Shown one piece after another: positions 17,771 through 25,834 of a stretch of DNA of 64,000 nt. The position numbers were made by a program, and so were the translations under genes. This stretch comes from Streptococcus pantholopis (GTDB taxonomy: Bacteria > Bacillota > Bacilli > Lactobacillales > Streptococcaceae): assembly GCF_001642085.1 (NCBI RefSeq), contig NZ_CP014699.1, positions 186,001-250,000 of the forward strand. Reading direction: 5' to 3'. The notes under the pieces were generated by a model that saw nothing but the letters and a program-made list of their open reading frames with translations, was not told the origin of the DNA and did no database searches. Positions within the stretch are counted from its first letter, which is position 1. Each line of letters opens with the position of its first letter.

Positions 17771-18639
17771 GTTTTATTTTGTTGATGAAATTGGTTTGCT
17801 ATCATTTCTACCATTTTTGAGGCACTAGGGCTCAAATCGGAAAAATCCGTAGCAACTATTCCGAATTCAATTTCAATCTTAGGGCTAATATCAATTTTAT
17901 GAATACTTTTTTGAGAGATAGAAGATAGAACAAACTCAGAAATAATTCCTATGCCATAGTTTTCTTCAACAAACTTTACTGCAGTTTCTGGTTGCTTGAC
18001 AATAAAACTTCTGTCGAAGCTAATATTATATGAATGAAGAATTTCCATGGCAGTCTCTTGACCGGCTTGGCAAAAAATCAAATTTTCAGCAGCCTGATTA
18101 TAAAGATTAATTTCATTTGATAATTTTTGGCTGCTAATGGCGCACATTTTATCAGTTAGTAGAAACTTTGTTTCTAAATCTTGAAAAGGTGATGTTGAAA
18201 GTCCAAAGTCAACATGGTGGTTTAATACAGCCTCTCTAACTTCGAATGCAGTACCTTCGATTAATTCAATGTTGACTAAAGGATATTTTTCTTTAAAAAT
18301 TTTGAAAATGGGAACCAATATCATAGTTGTGATGATTGGAAGAGCAGCGACCCTTATTTGCCCACTTAATAGATTATTTTCTAAATAGGTTGCCTGATAG
18401 ATTTTATTTTCAAGATTTTCCATTTGTCGGGCATAGAGCAAAATTTCTTTACCTACATTGGTTAAGTTCAGTCCTTTTCTTTTGTCGCGCTGAAATAACT
18501 TAACTTGTAACTCTTCTTCAAGATTTTTTATGGCCTTACTGACGGCGGGCTGAGAGACAAAAAGTTCTTTAGCGGTTTTTGTAAAACTTTTATTTTTAGC
18601 GACTGTAATAAAAGTTTTTAAATTATCGTGTATAACCAT
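17767..18639 (-). CDS. LysR-family transcriptional regulator
   Basis: 290 aa. The N-terminal winged helix-turn-helix reads FITVAKNKSFTKTAKELFVSQPAVSKAIKNLE, split across residues 9-42, followed by a linker helix and an effector-binding domain (GQIRVAALPIITTMILVPIF and onwards). ATG at 18639 after GAGGTGATAACCAA. Transcribed divergently from the isomerase-like, hydrolase and nitroreductase genes, the usual layout for a LysR regulator and its targets. Composition is visibly more AT-rich (many AAA, ATA, TTT codons) than the surrounding housekeeping genes. The TAG stop lies in repeat sequence, so the native C-terminus may have been altered. Effector unknown. Confidence 0.88.
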   Translation of the reverse strand: MVIHDNLKTFITVAKNKSFTKTAKELFVSQPAVSKAIKNLEEELQVKLFQRDKRKGLNLTNVGKEILLYARQMENLENKIYQATYLENNLLSGQIRVAALPIITTMILVPIFKIFKEKYPLVNIELIEGTAFEVREAVLNHHVDFGLSTSPFQDLETKFLLTDKMCAISSQKLSNEINLYNQAAENLIFCQAGQETAMEILHSYNISFDRSFIVKQPETAVKFVEENYGIGIISEFVLSSISQKSIHKIDISPKIEIEFGIVATDFSDLSPSASKMVEMIANQFHQQNKT

Positions 18640-18698
18640 TTGGTTATCACCTCATTCAAAAATATGTATTTGACTTATGATAAATTATAACATATACT
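18632..18698. promoter_or_regulatory. Divergent control region of the lysR cassette
   Basis: For the rightward genes, -35 TTGACT (18670-18675), a 17 bp spacer and -10 TATACT (18693-18698) form a near-consensus promoter. The palindrome ATAACCA-TT-TGGTTAT (18632-18647) spans the lysR start codon and may be an autoregulatory operator. The AT-rich 18660-18692 stretch could hold the LysR T-N11-A site, which is inference. Confidence 0.65.
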
Positions 18699-18741
18699 TC
18701 TTTTAGTGACAAGAAATAAAAAGAGCAAGGGGGCGATAAAA

Positions 18742-19050
18742 ATGAATGATAATGCTAAGAAAATGGCAGAAAAACCAATTGAAACTAATGCTTTTTTAAT
18801 TTCTACACAGTTAAAAAATGTAGAAATAAGTCCAGAAATTTTAGAAAAAGAGTATGAAGTATCAAATAGATGGCATGAGGAAGGATTGATTGAAAATCTA
18901 TTTGCCCGTGTTGAAAATGACGCATTAGGAGGCGGTATATTGGTAATGAGAGTAAAAACACTTGAGGAGGCTGAAGCTAGAATGTCAGAACTACCATTAG
19001 CGCCATATTTTGAAAAAATTGATTATGAAGCGATTGATAAAATTTATTGA
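18742..19050 (+). CDS. Small muconolactone-isomerase-like protein
   Basis: 102 aa. The C-terminal part, with an even alternation of strand and helix and the segment LPLAPYFEKIDYEAI, resembles the ferredoxin-like fold of muconolactone delta-isomerases and YciI-type proteins. In those families LPLxPY precedes the last strand. The frame is open from 18706, but the promoter would start transcription near there and AAGGGGGC lies before the ATG at 18742, so the latter is chosen. First gene of the cassette divergent from lysR. Whether it acts on a lactone is unknown; the neighbouring dienelactone-hydrolase-like protein makes the suggestion reasonable. Confidence 0.65.
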   Translation: MNDNAKKMAEKPIETNAFLISTQLKNVEISPEILEKEYEVSNRWHEEGLIENLFARVENDALGGGILVMRVKTLEEAEARMSELPLAPYFEKIDYEAIDKIY

Positions 19051-19181
19051 TACTGTCAAATAAATTGATAACTGTGAGGATACGAAGCTTTTGAACGATT
19101 TTATCAGATGGTTAATTGTTTTTATCACAGTTCGTTTTACAAAAAAATACAGATAAAGTTAGATAAGGAAAGGGGATAAAT

Positions 19182-20096
19182 ATGAAAAAAGTTAGCTTTT
19201 TCAACTATAACGGTCAAGGAATTACAATGTCTGCAAACCTGTATTTTCCGCCAGAATTTGATGATGCAAAGACCTATCCGGCTATTATTGTTACCCATCC
19301 TGCTGGAGGTGTAAAAGAACAGACTAGCGGTCTTTATGCTCAACATTTAGCGAAAGCTAATTTTATTACGATTGCTTTTGATGCCAGTTATCAAGGTGAG
19401 AGTTCTGGACTTCCAAGGCAGTTAGAAAATCCCTATATTCGTGTTGAAGACATCAGTGGAGTTGCCGATTATTTAACAACACTGCGCTATGTTGATTCTA
19501 ATCGAATTGGTGCACTTGGTATTTGTGCAGGCGGTGGCTATACCGTTAATGCGGCTATAAATGACAGACGACTAAAAGCTGTAGCTACTGTTAGTGCAGC
19601 TAATTTTGGTGCCATGATGCGCAACGGATGGACGAATAACCAAAGTGATGCAGAAGCCTTACCATTATTAGAAGCAGCATCAAATGCACGAACAGAGGAT
19701 TGCTTGAAAAACACTAATCAAACGATTCCTTTGATTCCGTTAAAAGAAGAAGACGCTCCCAGCGAAGAAATGCGCCAATCTTGGGAATACTACTGTACAC
19801 CTCGCGGGGGCCATCCCAATGCAGTTGGATATGCAACGTTTAGGAGCTTTACTCAAGTATTAACCTATGATGCCTTCTTTAAAGCCGATGTGTTTTTAAC
19901 TCAACCATTACTCGCTATTGTTGGAAGTGCAGCCGATAGTAAGTGGGTTAGCGATACATTAATCGAAAAAGCGGCTTCAACTGATAAAAAATTAGTTGTT
20001 ATTGACGGAGCAAATCATATGGAGCTTTACGACATACCGGAATATGTCAGTCAAGCAGTAGAAGCGCTGAGTAAGTTCTTTACTGAAAGACTATGA
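19182..20096 (+). CDS. Alpha/beta hydrolase, dienelactone-hydrolase-like
   Basis: 304 aa alpha/beta-hydrolase. The nucleophile elbow is G-I-C-A-G near residue 115, with Cys in place of the usual Ser, as in dienelactone hydrolases. The acid is probably Asp in GSAADSKW and the base His in GANHMELYD near residue 285. An oxyanion-type loop THPAGG lies near 45. Members of this group open lactones or hydrolyse activated esters. The ATG at 19182 follows GGAAAGGGGATAAAT. It lies 131 bp after the isomerase-like gene and 25 bp before the nitroreductase. The pairing with an isomerase-like protein recalls part of an aromatic-degradation module, but no ring-cleavage enzyme is present. Confidence 0.82.
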   Translation: MKKVSFFNYNGQGITMSANLYFPPEFDDAKTYPAIIVTHPAGGVKEQTSGLYAQHLAKANFITIAFDASYQGESSGLPRQLENPYIRVEDISGVADYLTTLRYVDSNRIGALGICAGGGYTVNAAINDRRLKAVATVSAANFGAMMRNGWTNNQSDAEALPLLEAASNARTEDCLKNTNQTIPLIPLKEEDAPSEEMRQSWEYYCTPRGGHPNAVGYATFRSFTQVLTYDAFFKADVFLTQPLLAIVGSAADSKWVSDTLIEKAASTDKKLVVIDGANHMELYDIPEYVSQAVEALSKFFTERL

Positions 20097-20121
20097 TAGT
20101 CAAGCGATAAGAAGGTTTCCT

Positions 20122-20643
20122 ATGAAAAATGAATTGTTTGAATTAACAAGACGAAGACGAGCAGTAAGAAGGTATCAATCCACTAAAATCGATGATGATA
20201 TTATTGATGAGATTATTAAAGTTGGTCTCACAGCTCCTACAGCATTTAAGAAAAAGACAGTAAAATTTATAGTTGTTAGAGATAAGGCGACAATCTTAAA
20301 AATTGGTGCATGTAAGATATATGGCGGTTCTCAGATTAATGGTGCAGATACTGTTATTGTAGTTATGGTTGATAATTCGTCAGAGTTTTGGATCGAAGAT
20401 GGAGCAATTGCCTCCTCTTATCTTTGGCTAGCGGCAGAGCAGTTTAATATAGGTGCCTGCTGGGTGCATATTCGAAATCGAAATGGTAAAACCAAAACTT
20501 CAGACGAAGAAATACGGGCTCTCCTTAATGTTTCTGGTGACTATACCGTCTTAAATGTGATGGCGTTAGGTGAAAAGGCAGAATTGAAAAAATCATACAC
20601 TGAAAACGATTTAGATTACTCTAAAGTTGAAAAAATCCTATAA
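20122..20643 (+). CDS. Nitroreductase-family FMN oxidoreductase
   Basis: 173 aa, small nitroreductase. The N-terminal RRRRAVRRY is the FMN-phosphate-binding arginine cluster, GLTAPTAFKKK follows, and IEDGAIASSYLWLAAEQFNIGACWV is the dimer/FMN core (written here for context; its Gly-Ala-Cys turn contacts the flavin). It reduces nitro groups or quinones with NAD(P)H. The ATG lies after AAGAAGGTTTCCT, 25 bp after the hydrolase, so the two are probably one transcript from the promoter at 18670. A strong terminator follows. AT-rich like the rest of the cassette. Confidence 0.87.
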   Translation: MKNELFELTRRRRAVRRYQSTKIDDDIIDEIIKVGLTAPTAFKKKTVKFIVVRDKATILKIGACKIYGGSQINGADTVIVVMVDNSSEFWIEDGAIASSYLWLAAEQFNIGACWVHIRNRNGKTKTSDEEIRALLNVSGDYTVLNVMALGEKAELKKSYTENDLDYSKVEKIL

Positions 20644-20691
20644 GTGAACCATGATAATAAACTGCCCTTAAAAAGCCGAACAAAACAACTG

Positions 20692-20735
20692 AAGGATCTA
20701 GTTCTCTGCTGTACAGAACTAGGTCCTTTTAATTT
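20692..20735 (+). terminator. Terminator of the lysR-linked cassette
   Basis: AAGGATCTAGTTCT (20692-20705) pairs with AGAACTAGGTCCTT with one mismatch, followed by TTTTAATTTT. Confidence 0.88.
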
Positions 20736-20813
20736 TATGCCTCGGCTCCTGTTTTTTGCTTAATGACTAAAGCCGTTGAAAATATCAGCTTATCTAAAAG
20801 ATTATCATATCTA

Positions 20814-20840
20814 TTGTTACAGATGAAAATATGGTATAAT
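20814..20840 (+). promoter_or_regulatory. Probable promoter of the gatCAB operon
   Basis: TGG-TATAAT (-10 at 20835-20840) with TTGTTA at 20814-20819 as a close -35 (15 bp spacer). It is the only good promoter seen before gatC and lies about 890 bp from its start codon, so the leader would contain the whole repeat array. Confidence 0.6.
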
Positions 20841-20904
20841 TTTTAGGACTAGGTAAACTAAGAAAAGCCAAGCCTTAAAATAAGAAATATCTGCCAGCCC
20901 TGCT

Positions 20905-21721
20905 GCTTTAACGGGCTGCTTTGTATCTTATTGGAACTGAACACGGGCTCAGCTCTGTGCAAAAAATATGGTTAAGTTTAGACTTGATTTCAAATTGGTC
21001 AGCCGTAAACGTCTGAAGGCTTTGTCGCCTTAACAGTCGACCGCACCCTTCTAGTCGTTCTGGCAGAGGTGCGTCTGCGAAATCACAGATTTCGGACTTA
21101 CCGTCTTTTTGCTGAGAGCTTGAACGGGCTTTGTATCTTGTGTAATTGAACACGCCCTAAGAGCTGTGCAAAAAAGATAAAATCTCCTAGAGTCTTAGGG
21201 ACTCTTCGTCAATTTTCCTATTTTTGCTTTGCTCTTTTAACGGGCTTTGTATCTTGTTAATTGAACACGGGCTAAACGCTGTGGGAAAAAGATAGCCTGA
21301 CCTCGAATCTTTCTGGATTCATCAGTCAGTCTCCTATTTTCCTTTTGCGTTTTTCACGGGCTTTGTATCTTGTTAATTGAACACGCCCTAAGAGCTGTGC
21401 AAAAAAGACAGCCCTCCCTTGAGTCTTTAGTGACTCATCGGTCTGGCTTCTATTTTTGCTTTGCTCTTTTAACGGGCTTTGTATCTTGTTAATTGAACAC
21501 GCCCTAAGAGCTGTGCAAAAAAGACAGCCCTCCCTTGAGTCTTTAGTGACTCATCGGTCTGGCTTCTATTTTTGCTTTGCTCTTTTAACGGGCTTTGTAT
21601 CTTGTTGAATTGAACACGGGCTAAACGCTGTGGGAAAAAGATAGCCTGACCTCGAATCTTTCTGGATTCATCGGTCAGTCTCCTATTTTCCTTTTGCGTT
21701 CTTAACGCCCTTTGTATCTTA
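20905..21721 (+). repeat. Dispersed modular repeat, cluster 5 (leader of gatCAB)
   Basis: A partial end (to 20930) and six units: 20931-21140 (210 bp, long core), 21141-21256, 21257-21372, 21373-21488, 21489-21604 and 21605-21721. The five short units are 116-117 bp. Units 4 and 5 are identical; units 3 and 6 are near copies. Stem sets differ: AAGAGC/GCTCTT with GCAAAAA/TTTTTGC and AGAGTC/GACTCT or GAGTC/GACTC, against AAACGC/GCGTTT with GGAAAA/TTTTCC and GAATC/GATTC. The last unit ends 17 nt before the gatC start codon. This is the largest tandem array in the window. Confidence 0.93.
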
Positions 21722-21738
21722 CATTAAAGGAGAAATGA

Positions 21739-22041
21739 ATGAAAATTTCTGAAGAAGAAGTACGTCATGTGGCTAAGCTGTCCAAATTGTCCTTTTCTGA
21801 AGAAGAGACAGCTGAATTTGCAGATACCCTGACAAAAATTGTTGATATGGTAGAGCTGCTAAACGAAGTAGATACAGACGGTATCCCAGTGACAACAACG
21901 ATGGCAGAAAGTAAGACAGTGATGCGTGAAGATGTGGCTCAGAAGGGAGATGACCGGGATGCTCTCTTTAAAAATGTACCGCAGTCTGACAATTACTACA
22001 TTAAAGTGCCGGCTATTCTGGAAGATGGAGGAGATGCTTAA
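21739..22041 (+). CDS. gatC: Asp-tRNA(Asn)/Glu-tRNA(Gln) amidotransferase subunit C
   Basis: 100 aa GatC, the small subunit that wraps around GatA and GatB. GatCAB converts Glu-tRNA(Gln) to Gln-tRNA(Gln) in Firmicutes lacking GlnRS. The pattern [17 protein letters not shown] at the N-terminus and the C-terminal [18 protein letters not shown] is diagnostic. ATG after AAAGGAGAAATGA. The stop codon shares one base with the gatA start. Upstream is an unusual leader of about 890 nt made mostly of the modular repeat. Confidence 0.97.
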   Translation: MKISEEEVRHVAKLSKLSFSEEETAEFADTLTKIVDMVELLNEVDTDGIPVTTTMAESKTVMREDVAQKGDDRDALFKNVPQSDNYYIKVPAILEDGGDA

Positions 22042-23507
22042 TGTCTTTTAATCATAAAACGGCTGATGAGCTGCATCAGCTTCTCGTCAAAAAAGAAATT
22101 TCCGCAACAGAATTAACAAAGGCGACACTGGAAGATATTAAGAAGCGCGAGGAGACGGTTGCCTCTTTTATTACGATTTCAGAAGATGCTGCTCTAGCAC
22201 AGGCTGCTAAGCTTGATAAACAAGGGATTGATGCGGATAAGCCCTTGGCCGGTATTCCTGTAGCCGTTAAGGACAATATTTCAACAAAAGGTATCTTGAC
22301 AACGGCTGCGTCAAAAATGCTTTACAATTATGAGCCCATCTTTGATGCCACAGCCGTTGAAAAGCTTTATAGAAAAGATATGGTTGTCATTGGCAAAACT
22401 AATATGGATGAGTTTGCTATGGGCGGTTCTACCGAAACCTCTTATTTTAAGAAAACAAAGAATGCCTGGAATCAGGCCAAAGTCCCCGGCGGTTCCTCGG
22501 GCGGATCTGCTGCAGCTGTTGCTGCCGGGCAGGTGCGTCTGTCACTAGGGTCAGATACCGGCGGTTCTATTCGCCAGCCGGCTTCATTTAACGGTATTGT
22601 CGGCCTCAAACCCACTTACGGTACCGTCTCACGGTTTGGTCTGATTGCCTTTGGCAGCTCACTGGATCAAATTGGTCCGCTGTCGCAAACAGTTAAAGAA
22701 AATGCACAGCTTCTTAATGTTATCGCAGGATATGATGTTAAAGATTCTACTTCATCTAAGCATCAAGAAGAGGATTTTACTGCTAAGATTGGGCAGGATA
22801 TCAAGGGAATGCGAATGGCTCTGCCTAAAGAATACCTTGGTGAAGGAATTGCGCCGGAGGTAAAAGAAACCATTCTCAACGCTGCTAAGCACTTTGAAAA
22901 ACTGGGGGCAGCAGTAGAGGAAGTGACACTGCCGCACAGTCCATACGGCGTGGCGGTCTACTATATCATTGCTTCGTCAGAAGCTTCTTCGAATTTACAG
23001 CGTTTTGACGGTATTCGCTATGGCTACCGTACTGAAAAAGCGGGCAGTCTTGATGACATTTATGTCAATACGCGCAGCGAAGGCTTTGGCGATGAAGTCA
23101 AGCGCCGTATCATGCTGGGGACCTTCAGCCTGTCATCGGGCTATTATGATGCTTACTTTAAGAAAGCCGGACAGGTTCGGACCCTTATCATTCGCGACTT
23201 TGAAAAAGTGTTTGCGGATTATGACTTAATTTTAGGGCCGACAGCGCCGACAGCTGCTTTTGATTTAGAAACACTCAACCATGACCCTGTTGCTATGTAT
23301 CTGGCTGATATACTGACAATACCTGTGAATTTAGCTGGTCTGCCGGGGATTTCTATCCCTGCCGGCTTTAGCGGCGGCCTTCCGGTCGGTTTGCAGCTGA
23401 TCGGACCTAAATATTCAGAACCGGTCATTTATCAGGCGGCAGCAGCTTTTGAAGCTACGACTGACTACCACCAACAGCAGCCTTTAATTTTTGGAGGTGA
23501 AGCCTAA
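22041..23507 (+). CDS. gatA: Asp-tRNA(Asn)/Glu-tRNA(Gln) amidotransferase subunit A
   Basis: 488 aa amidase-signature enzyme that releases ammonia from glutamine for GatB. The Ser-cisSer-Lys triad is visible: Lys in [10 protein letters not shown] near residue 79, the cis-Ser in [14 protein letters not shown] near 155, and the nucleophile Ser in [12 protein letters not shown] near 178. Length is normal. Its ATG overlaps the gatC stop by one base (TAATG), and the gatB ATG overlaps its own stop in the same way, so the three are translationally coupled. Confidence 0.98.
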   Translation: MSFNHKTADELHQLLVKKEISATELTKATLEDIKKREETVASFITISEDAALAQAAKLDKQGIDADKPLAGIPVAVKDNISTKGILTTAASKMLYNYEPIFDATAVEKLYRKDMVVIGKTNMDEFAMGGSTETSYFKKTKNAWNQAKVPGGSSGGSAAAVAAGQVRLSLGSDTGGSIRQPASFNGIVGLKPTYGTVSRFGLIAFGSSLDQIGPLSQTVKENAQLLNVIAGYDVKDSTSSKHQEEDFTAKIGQDIKGMRMALPKEYLGEGIAPEVKETILNAAKHFEKLGAAVEEVTLPHSPYGVAVYYIIASSEASSNLQRFDGIRYGYRTEKAGSLDDIYVNTRSEGFGDEVKRRIMLGTFSLSSGYYDAYFKKAGQVRTLIIRDFEKVFADYDLILGPTAPTAAFDLETLNHDPVAMYLADILTIPVNLAGLPGISIPAGFSGGLPVGLQLIGPKYSEPVIYQAAAAFEATTDYHQQQPLIFGGEA

Positions 23508-24946
23508 TGAACTTTGAAACAATTATCGGACTTGAAGTTCACGTTGAATTGAATACCAATTCTAAGATTTTCTCACCGACGCCTGCCCATTTTGGACAAG
23601 AACAGAATGCCAACACCAATGTTATCGACTGGTCCTTTCCAGGCGTGCTTCCTGTAATGAATAAAGGTGTCATTGACGCCGGAATCAAGGCTGCGCTGGC
23701 ACTCAATATGGCCATCCATCAAAACATGCACTTTGACCGCAAGAATTATTTTTACCCCGATAATCCAAAAGCCTATCAAATTTCCCAATTTGATGAGCCT
23801 ATCGGTTATGATGGCTGGATTGCTATTGAACTTGAAGATGGTTCCAGCAAAAAAATCCGCATTGAACGGGCTCACTTGGAGGAAGATGCTGGTAAAAATA
23901 CTCACGGAAGCGATGGTTATTCTTATGTTGACCTCAACCGTCAGGGTGTTCCCTTGATTGAAATTGTCTCCGAAGCAGATATGCGATCGCCTGAAGAAGC
24001 TTACGCTTATCTGACAGCTCTTAAAGAACTTATCCAGTATACCGGCATTTCTGATGTGAAAATGGAAGAAGGTTCTATGCGTGTGGATGCCAATATCTCT
24101 CTGCGTCCTTACGGTCAGGAGGCGTTTGGAACCAAGACTGAACTGAAAAACTTGAATTCTTTCAGCAATGTCCGTAAAGGTTTAGAATTTGAGGCGGAGC
24201 GTCAGGCCAAAATTCTGCGTTCCGGCGGACAAATCCGGCAGGAAACCCGTCGTTATGATGAAGCCAGTAAGACAACTGTCCTGATGCGTGTCAAGGAGGG
24301 ATCGGCAGATTACCGCTATTTCCCGGAACCTGATCTGCCGCTTTTTGAAATTTCTGACAGCTGGATTGCAGACATGCGCAGGAGTCTTCCAGAATTTCCT
24401 AAGGAACGCCGTGCCCGCTATGTTGCAGAACTTGGCTTGACAAGCTATGATGCCGGCCAGCTGACAGCCAGCAAGACAACTTCTGACTTTTTTGAGAAAG
24501 CTGTGGCGCTTGGCGGCGATGCCAAGCAAGTTGCCAACTGGCTGCAAGGGGAAGTTGCCCAGTTCCTAAACAGCGAAAACAAGACACTGGAACAAATTCA
24601 GCTGACACCTGACAATTTAGTTGAGATGCTGACGCTTATTCAAGACGCGACTATCTCGTCGAAAATAGCCAAAAAAGTTTTCACACATTTGGCGAAAAAG
24701 GGCGGTTCAGCGCGTGAATATGTTGAAAAAGCAGGCTTGGTTCAAATTTCAGACCCTGATGCTTTGCTTCCTATTATACATCAAGTTTTTGCAGATAACC
24801 AAGGAGCAGTTGCTGACTTTAAATCGGGCAAACGCAATGCTGATAAGGCTTTCACTGGTTTTCTCATGAAAGCCACCAAAGGCCAGGCCAACCCTCAGGT
24901 TGCTCAAAAACTGCTTAAAGAAGAATTAGCCAAACTGCTGGAGTGA
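23507..24946 (+). CDS. gatB: Asp-tRNA(Asn)/Glu-tRNA(Gln) amidotransferase subunit B
   Basis: 479 aa GatB, which phosphorylates the misacylated Glu-tRNA(Gln) and amidates it with ammonia channelled from GatA. The N-terminal [19 protein letters not shown], the [14 protein letters not shown] and LEEDAGK segments belong to the kinase/cradle domain; the C-terminal helical and YqeY-like tail ([33 protein letters not shown]) contacts tRNA. Overlaps gatA by one base. Last gene of the operon; a terminator follows about 85 bp downstream. Confidence 0.98.
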   Translation: MNFETIIGLEVHVELNTNSKIFSPTPAHFGQEQNANTNVIDWSFPGVLPVMNKGVIDAGIKAALALNMAIHQNMHFDRKNYFYPDNPKAYQISQFDEPIGYDGWIAIELEDGSSKKIRIERAHLEEDAGKNTHGSDGYSYVDLNRQGVPLIEIVSEADMRSPEEAYAYLTALKELIQYTGISDVKMEEGSMRVDANISLRPYGQEAFGTKTELKNLNSFSNVRKGLEFEAERQAKILRSGGQIRQETRRYDEASKTTVLMRVKEGSADYRYFPEPDLPLFEISDSWIADMRRSLPEFPKERRARYVAELGLTSYDAGQLTASKTTSDFFEKAVALGGDAKQVANWLQGEVAQFLNSENKTLEQIQLTPDNLVEMLTLIQDATISSKIAKKVFTHLAKKGGSAREYVEKAGLVQISDPDALLPIIHQVFADNQGAVADFKSGKRNADKAFTGFLMKATKGQANPQVAQKLLKEELAKLLE

Positions 24947-25031
24947 GAAGAAAGAGGCAAAAAGTCTCTGCCTGTCGTAAAAAGATAGCTGAGATACTGG
25001 AACGGTCCGGCTGTCTCTTTGAATTTCTAAA

Positions 25032-25057
25032 CTGTCAACTTTTGTTGGCGGTTTTTT
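25032..25057 (+). terminator. Terminator after gatB
   Basis: CTGTCAAC and GTTGGCGG form an 8-bp stem with two G-U pairs and a TTTT loop, followed by TTTTTT. Confidence 0.75.
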
Positions 25058-25121
25058 GTTTTATGAAAGCCGCCAGATATTATTTTCTATAAATGAAGAC
25101 TTATCTTTTAAGGCTAAAATA

Positions 25122-25266
25122 TGTTACAATGATAAAATGGAGTCTGGGCAGGCAGAGGAGAGAATCAAAGGCAGAGTGCTGTTTCTGAAAGTGATTTCAT
25201 CATTTGCTCTGCGGAGGCTCATCTGCTGTGGAGAAGCAAGGCGAAAGGCCTCTTTTTTACAGCAGA
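25122..25266 (+). promoter_or_regulatory. Promoter and structured leader upstream of the MFS gene
   Basis: Extended -10 TGT-TACAAT (25122-25130) is followed by GCAGAG (25171) / CTCTGC (25207) and a terminator-like hairpin GAGGC (25214) / GCCTC (25248) with six Ts. TCTGCTGT (25222-25229), inside that hairpin's loop, is complementary to ACAGCAGA (25259-25266) after the T-run, so an alternative pairing exists. No known riboswitch or T-box motif was recognised. Confidence 0.45.
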
Positions 25267-25280
25267 ATCTAATCATAAAC

Positions 25281-25817
25281 AAAAAAGATATGCTTAAGTT
25301 TAGAATTGATTTCAAATTAGCTAGCCGTAGCCGTCTGAAGGCAGACAAAAATCCTAGCCTCCTAATTCATTGCTTGTAGTATAAACAAGACGCTAGTCGT
25401 CTAGCGGTATTTTAGTCGCTTTTTCAAAGCTTTAAAATGTCTGCTAGGCTTTGCGGGGGCGAGACATCGAACTTTACGGTCTGGGGTTCTGTCTCGCTCC
25501 CTAGTCGTCTTGGCAGAGGTGCGTCTGCGAAATCGCAGATTTCGGACTTACCGTCATTTTTGCTTTGCTCTTTTAACGGGCTTTGTATCTTGTTGAATTG
25601 AATACGCCTAAACGCTGGGGAAAAAGATGTCCGGACTTAGAATCTGGCGATTCGTCAGTCAGTCCCCTATTTTCCTATTGCTCTTTTAACGGGCTTTGTA
25701 TCTTGTTGAATTGAACACGGCCTAAAATCCTAGTGAAAAAGATGCCTGCCTCGTGATGCCAGCATCACTTGTCAGTCCCTATTTTCATACGGATTTTTAT
25801 ACGGCCTTTGTATCTTA
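25281..25817 (+). repeat. Dispersed modular repeat, cluster 6 (leader of the MFS gene)
   Basis: 25281-25592 is a long unit containing the rare long module, with stem GCGAGACA (25459-25466) / TGTCTCGC (25490-25497), a double-sided change relative to cluster 2. 25593-25705 is a short unit with apical GAATC/GATTC. 25706-25817 is a short unit with AAAATCC/GGATTTT, TGAAAA/TTTTCA, GGCC/GGCC and apical GTGATG/CATCAC. The array ends 17 nt before the start codon of the MFS gene. Confidence 0.9.
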
Positions 25818-25834
25818 ATATAAGGGGGTTTTTG

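Noticed and set aside
20908..21153. 81-codon minus-strand frame in cluster 5
   Set aside because: Lies wholly in repeat sequence antisense to the gatC leader, with no promoter or ribosome-binding site.
21141..21721. Tandem units as a CRISPR array
   Set aside because: Repeats of about 116 bp with internal variation and no unique spacers, and no cas genes nearby.
20905..21721. Repeats as insertion sequences or MITEs with a transposase parent
   Set aside because: No transposase gene, no consistent terminal inverted repeats and no obvious target duplications. Passive mobilisation by an unlinked enzyme cannot be excluded.
25171..25258. T-box riboswitch or small SRP RNA in the MFS leader
   Set aside because: The T-box motif (AGGGTGGNACCGCG) and the SRP RNA tetraloop region were looked for and are absent.
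25056..25379. Leader-region frame of 107 codons before the MFS gene
   Set aside because: Starts from a TTG-type codon upstream of the promoter and runs into repeat sequence; no coding character.
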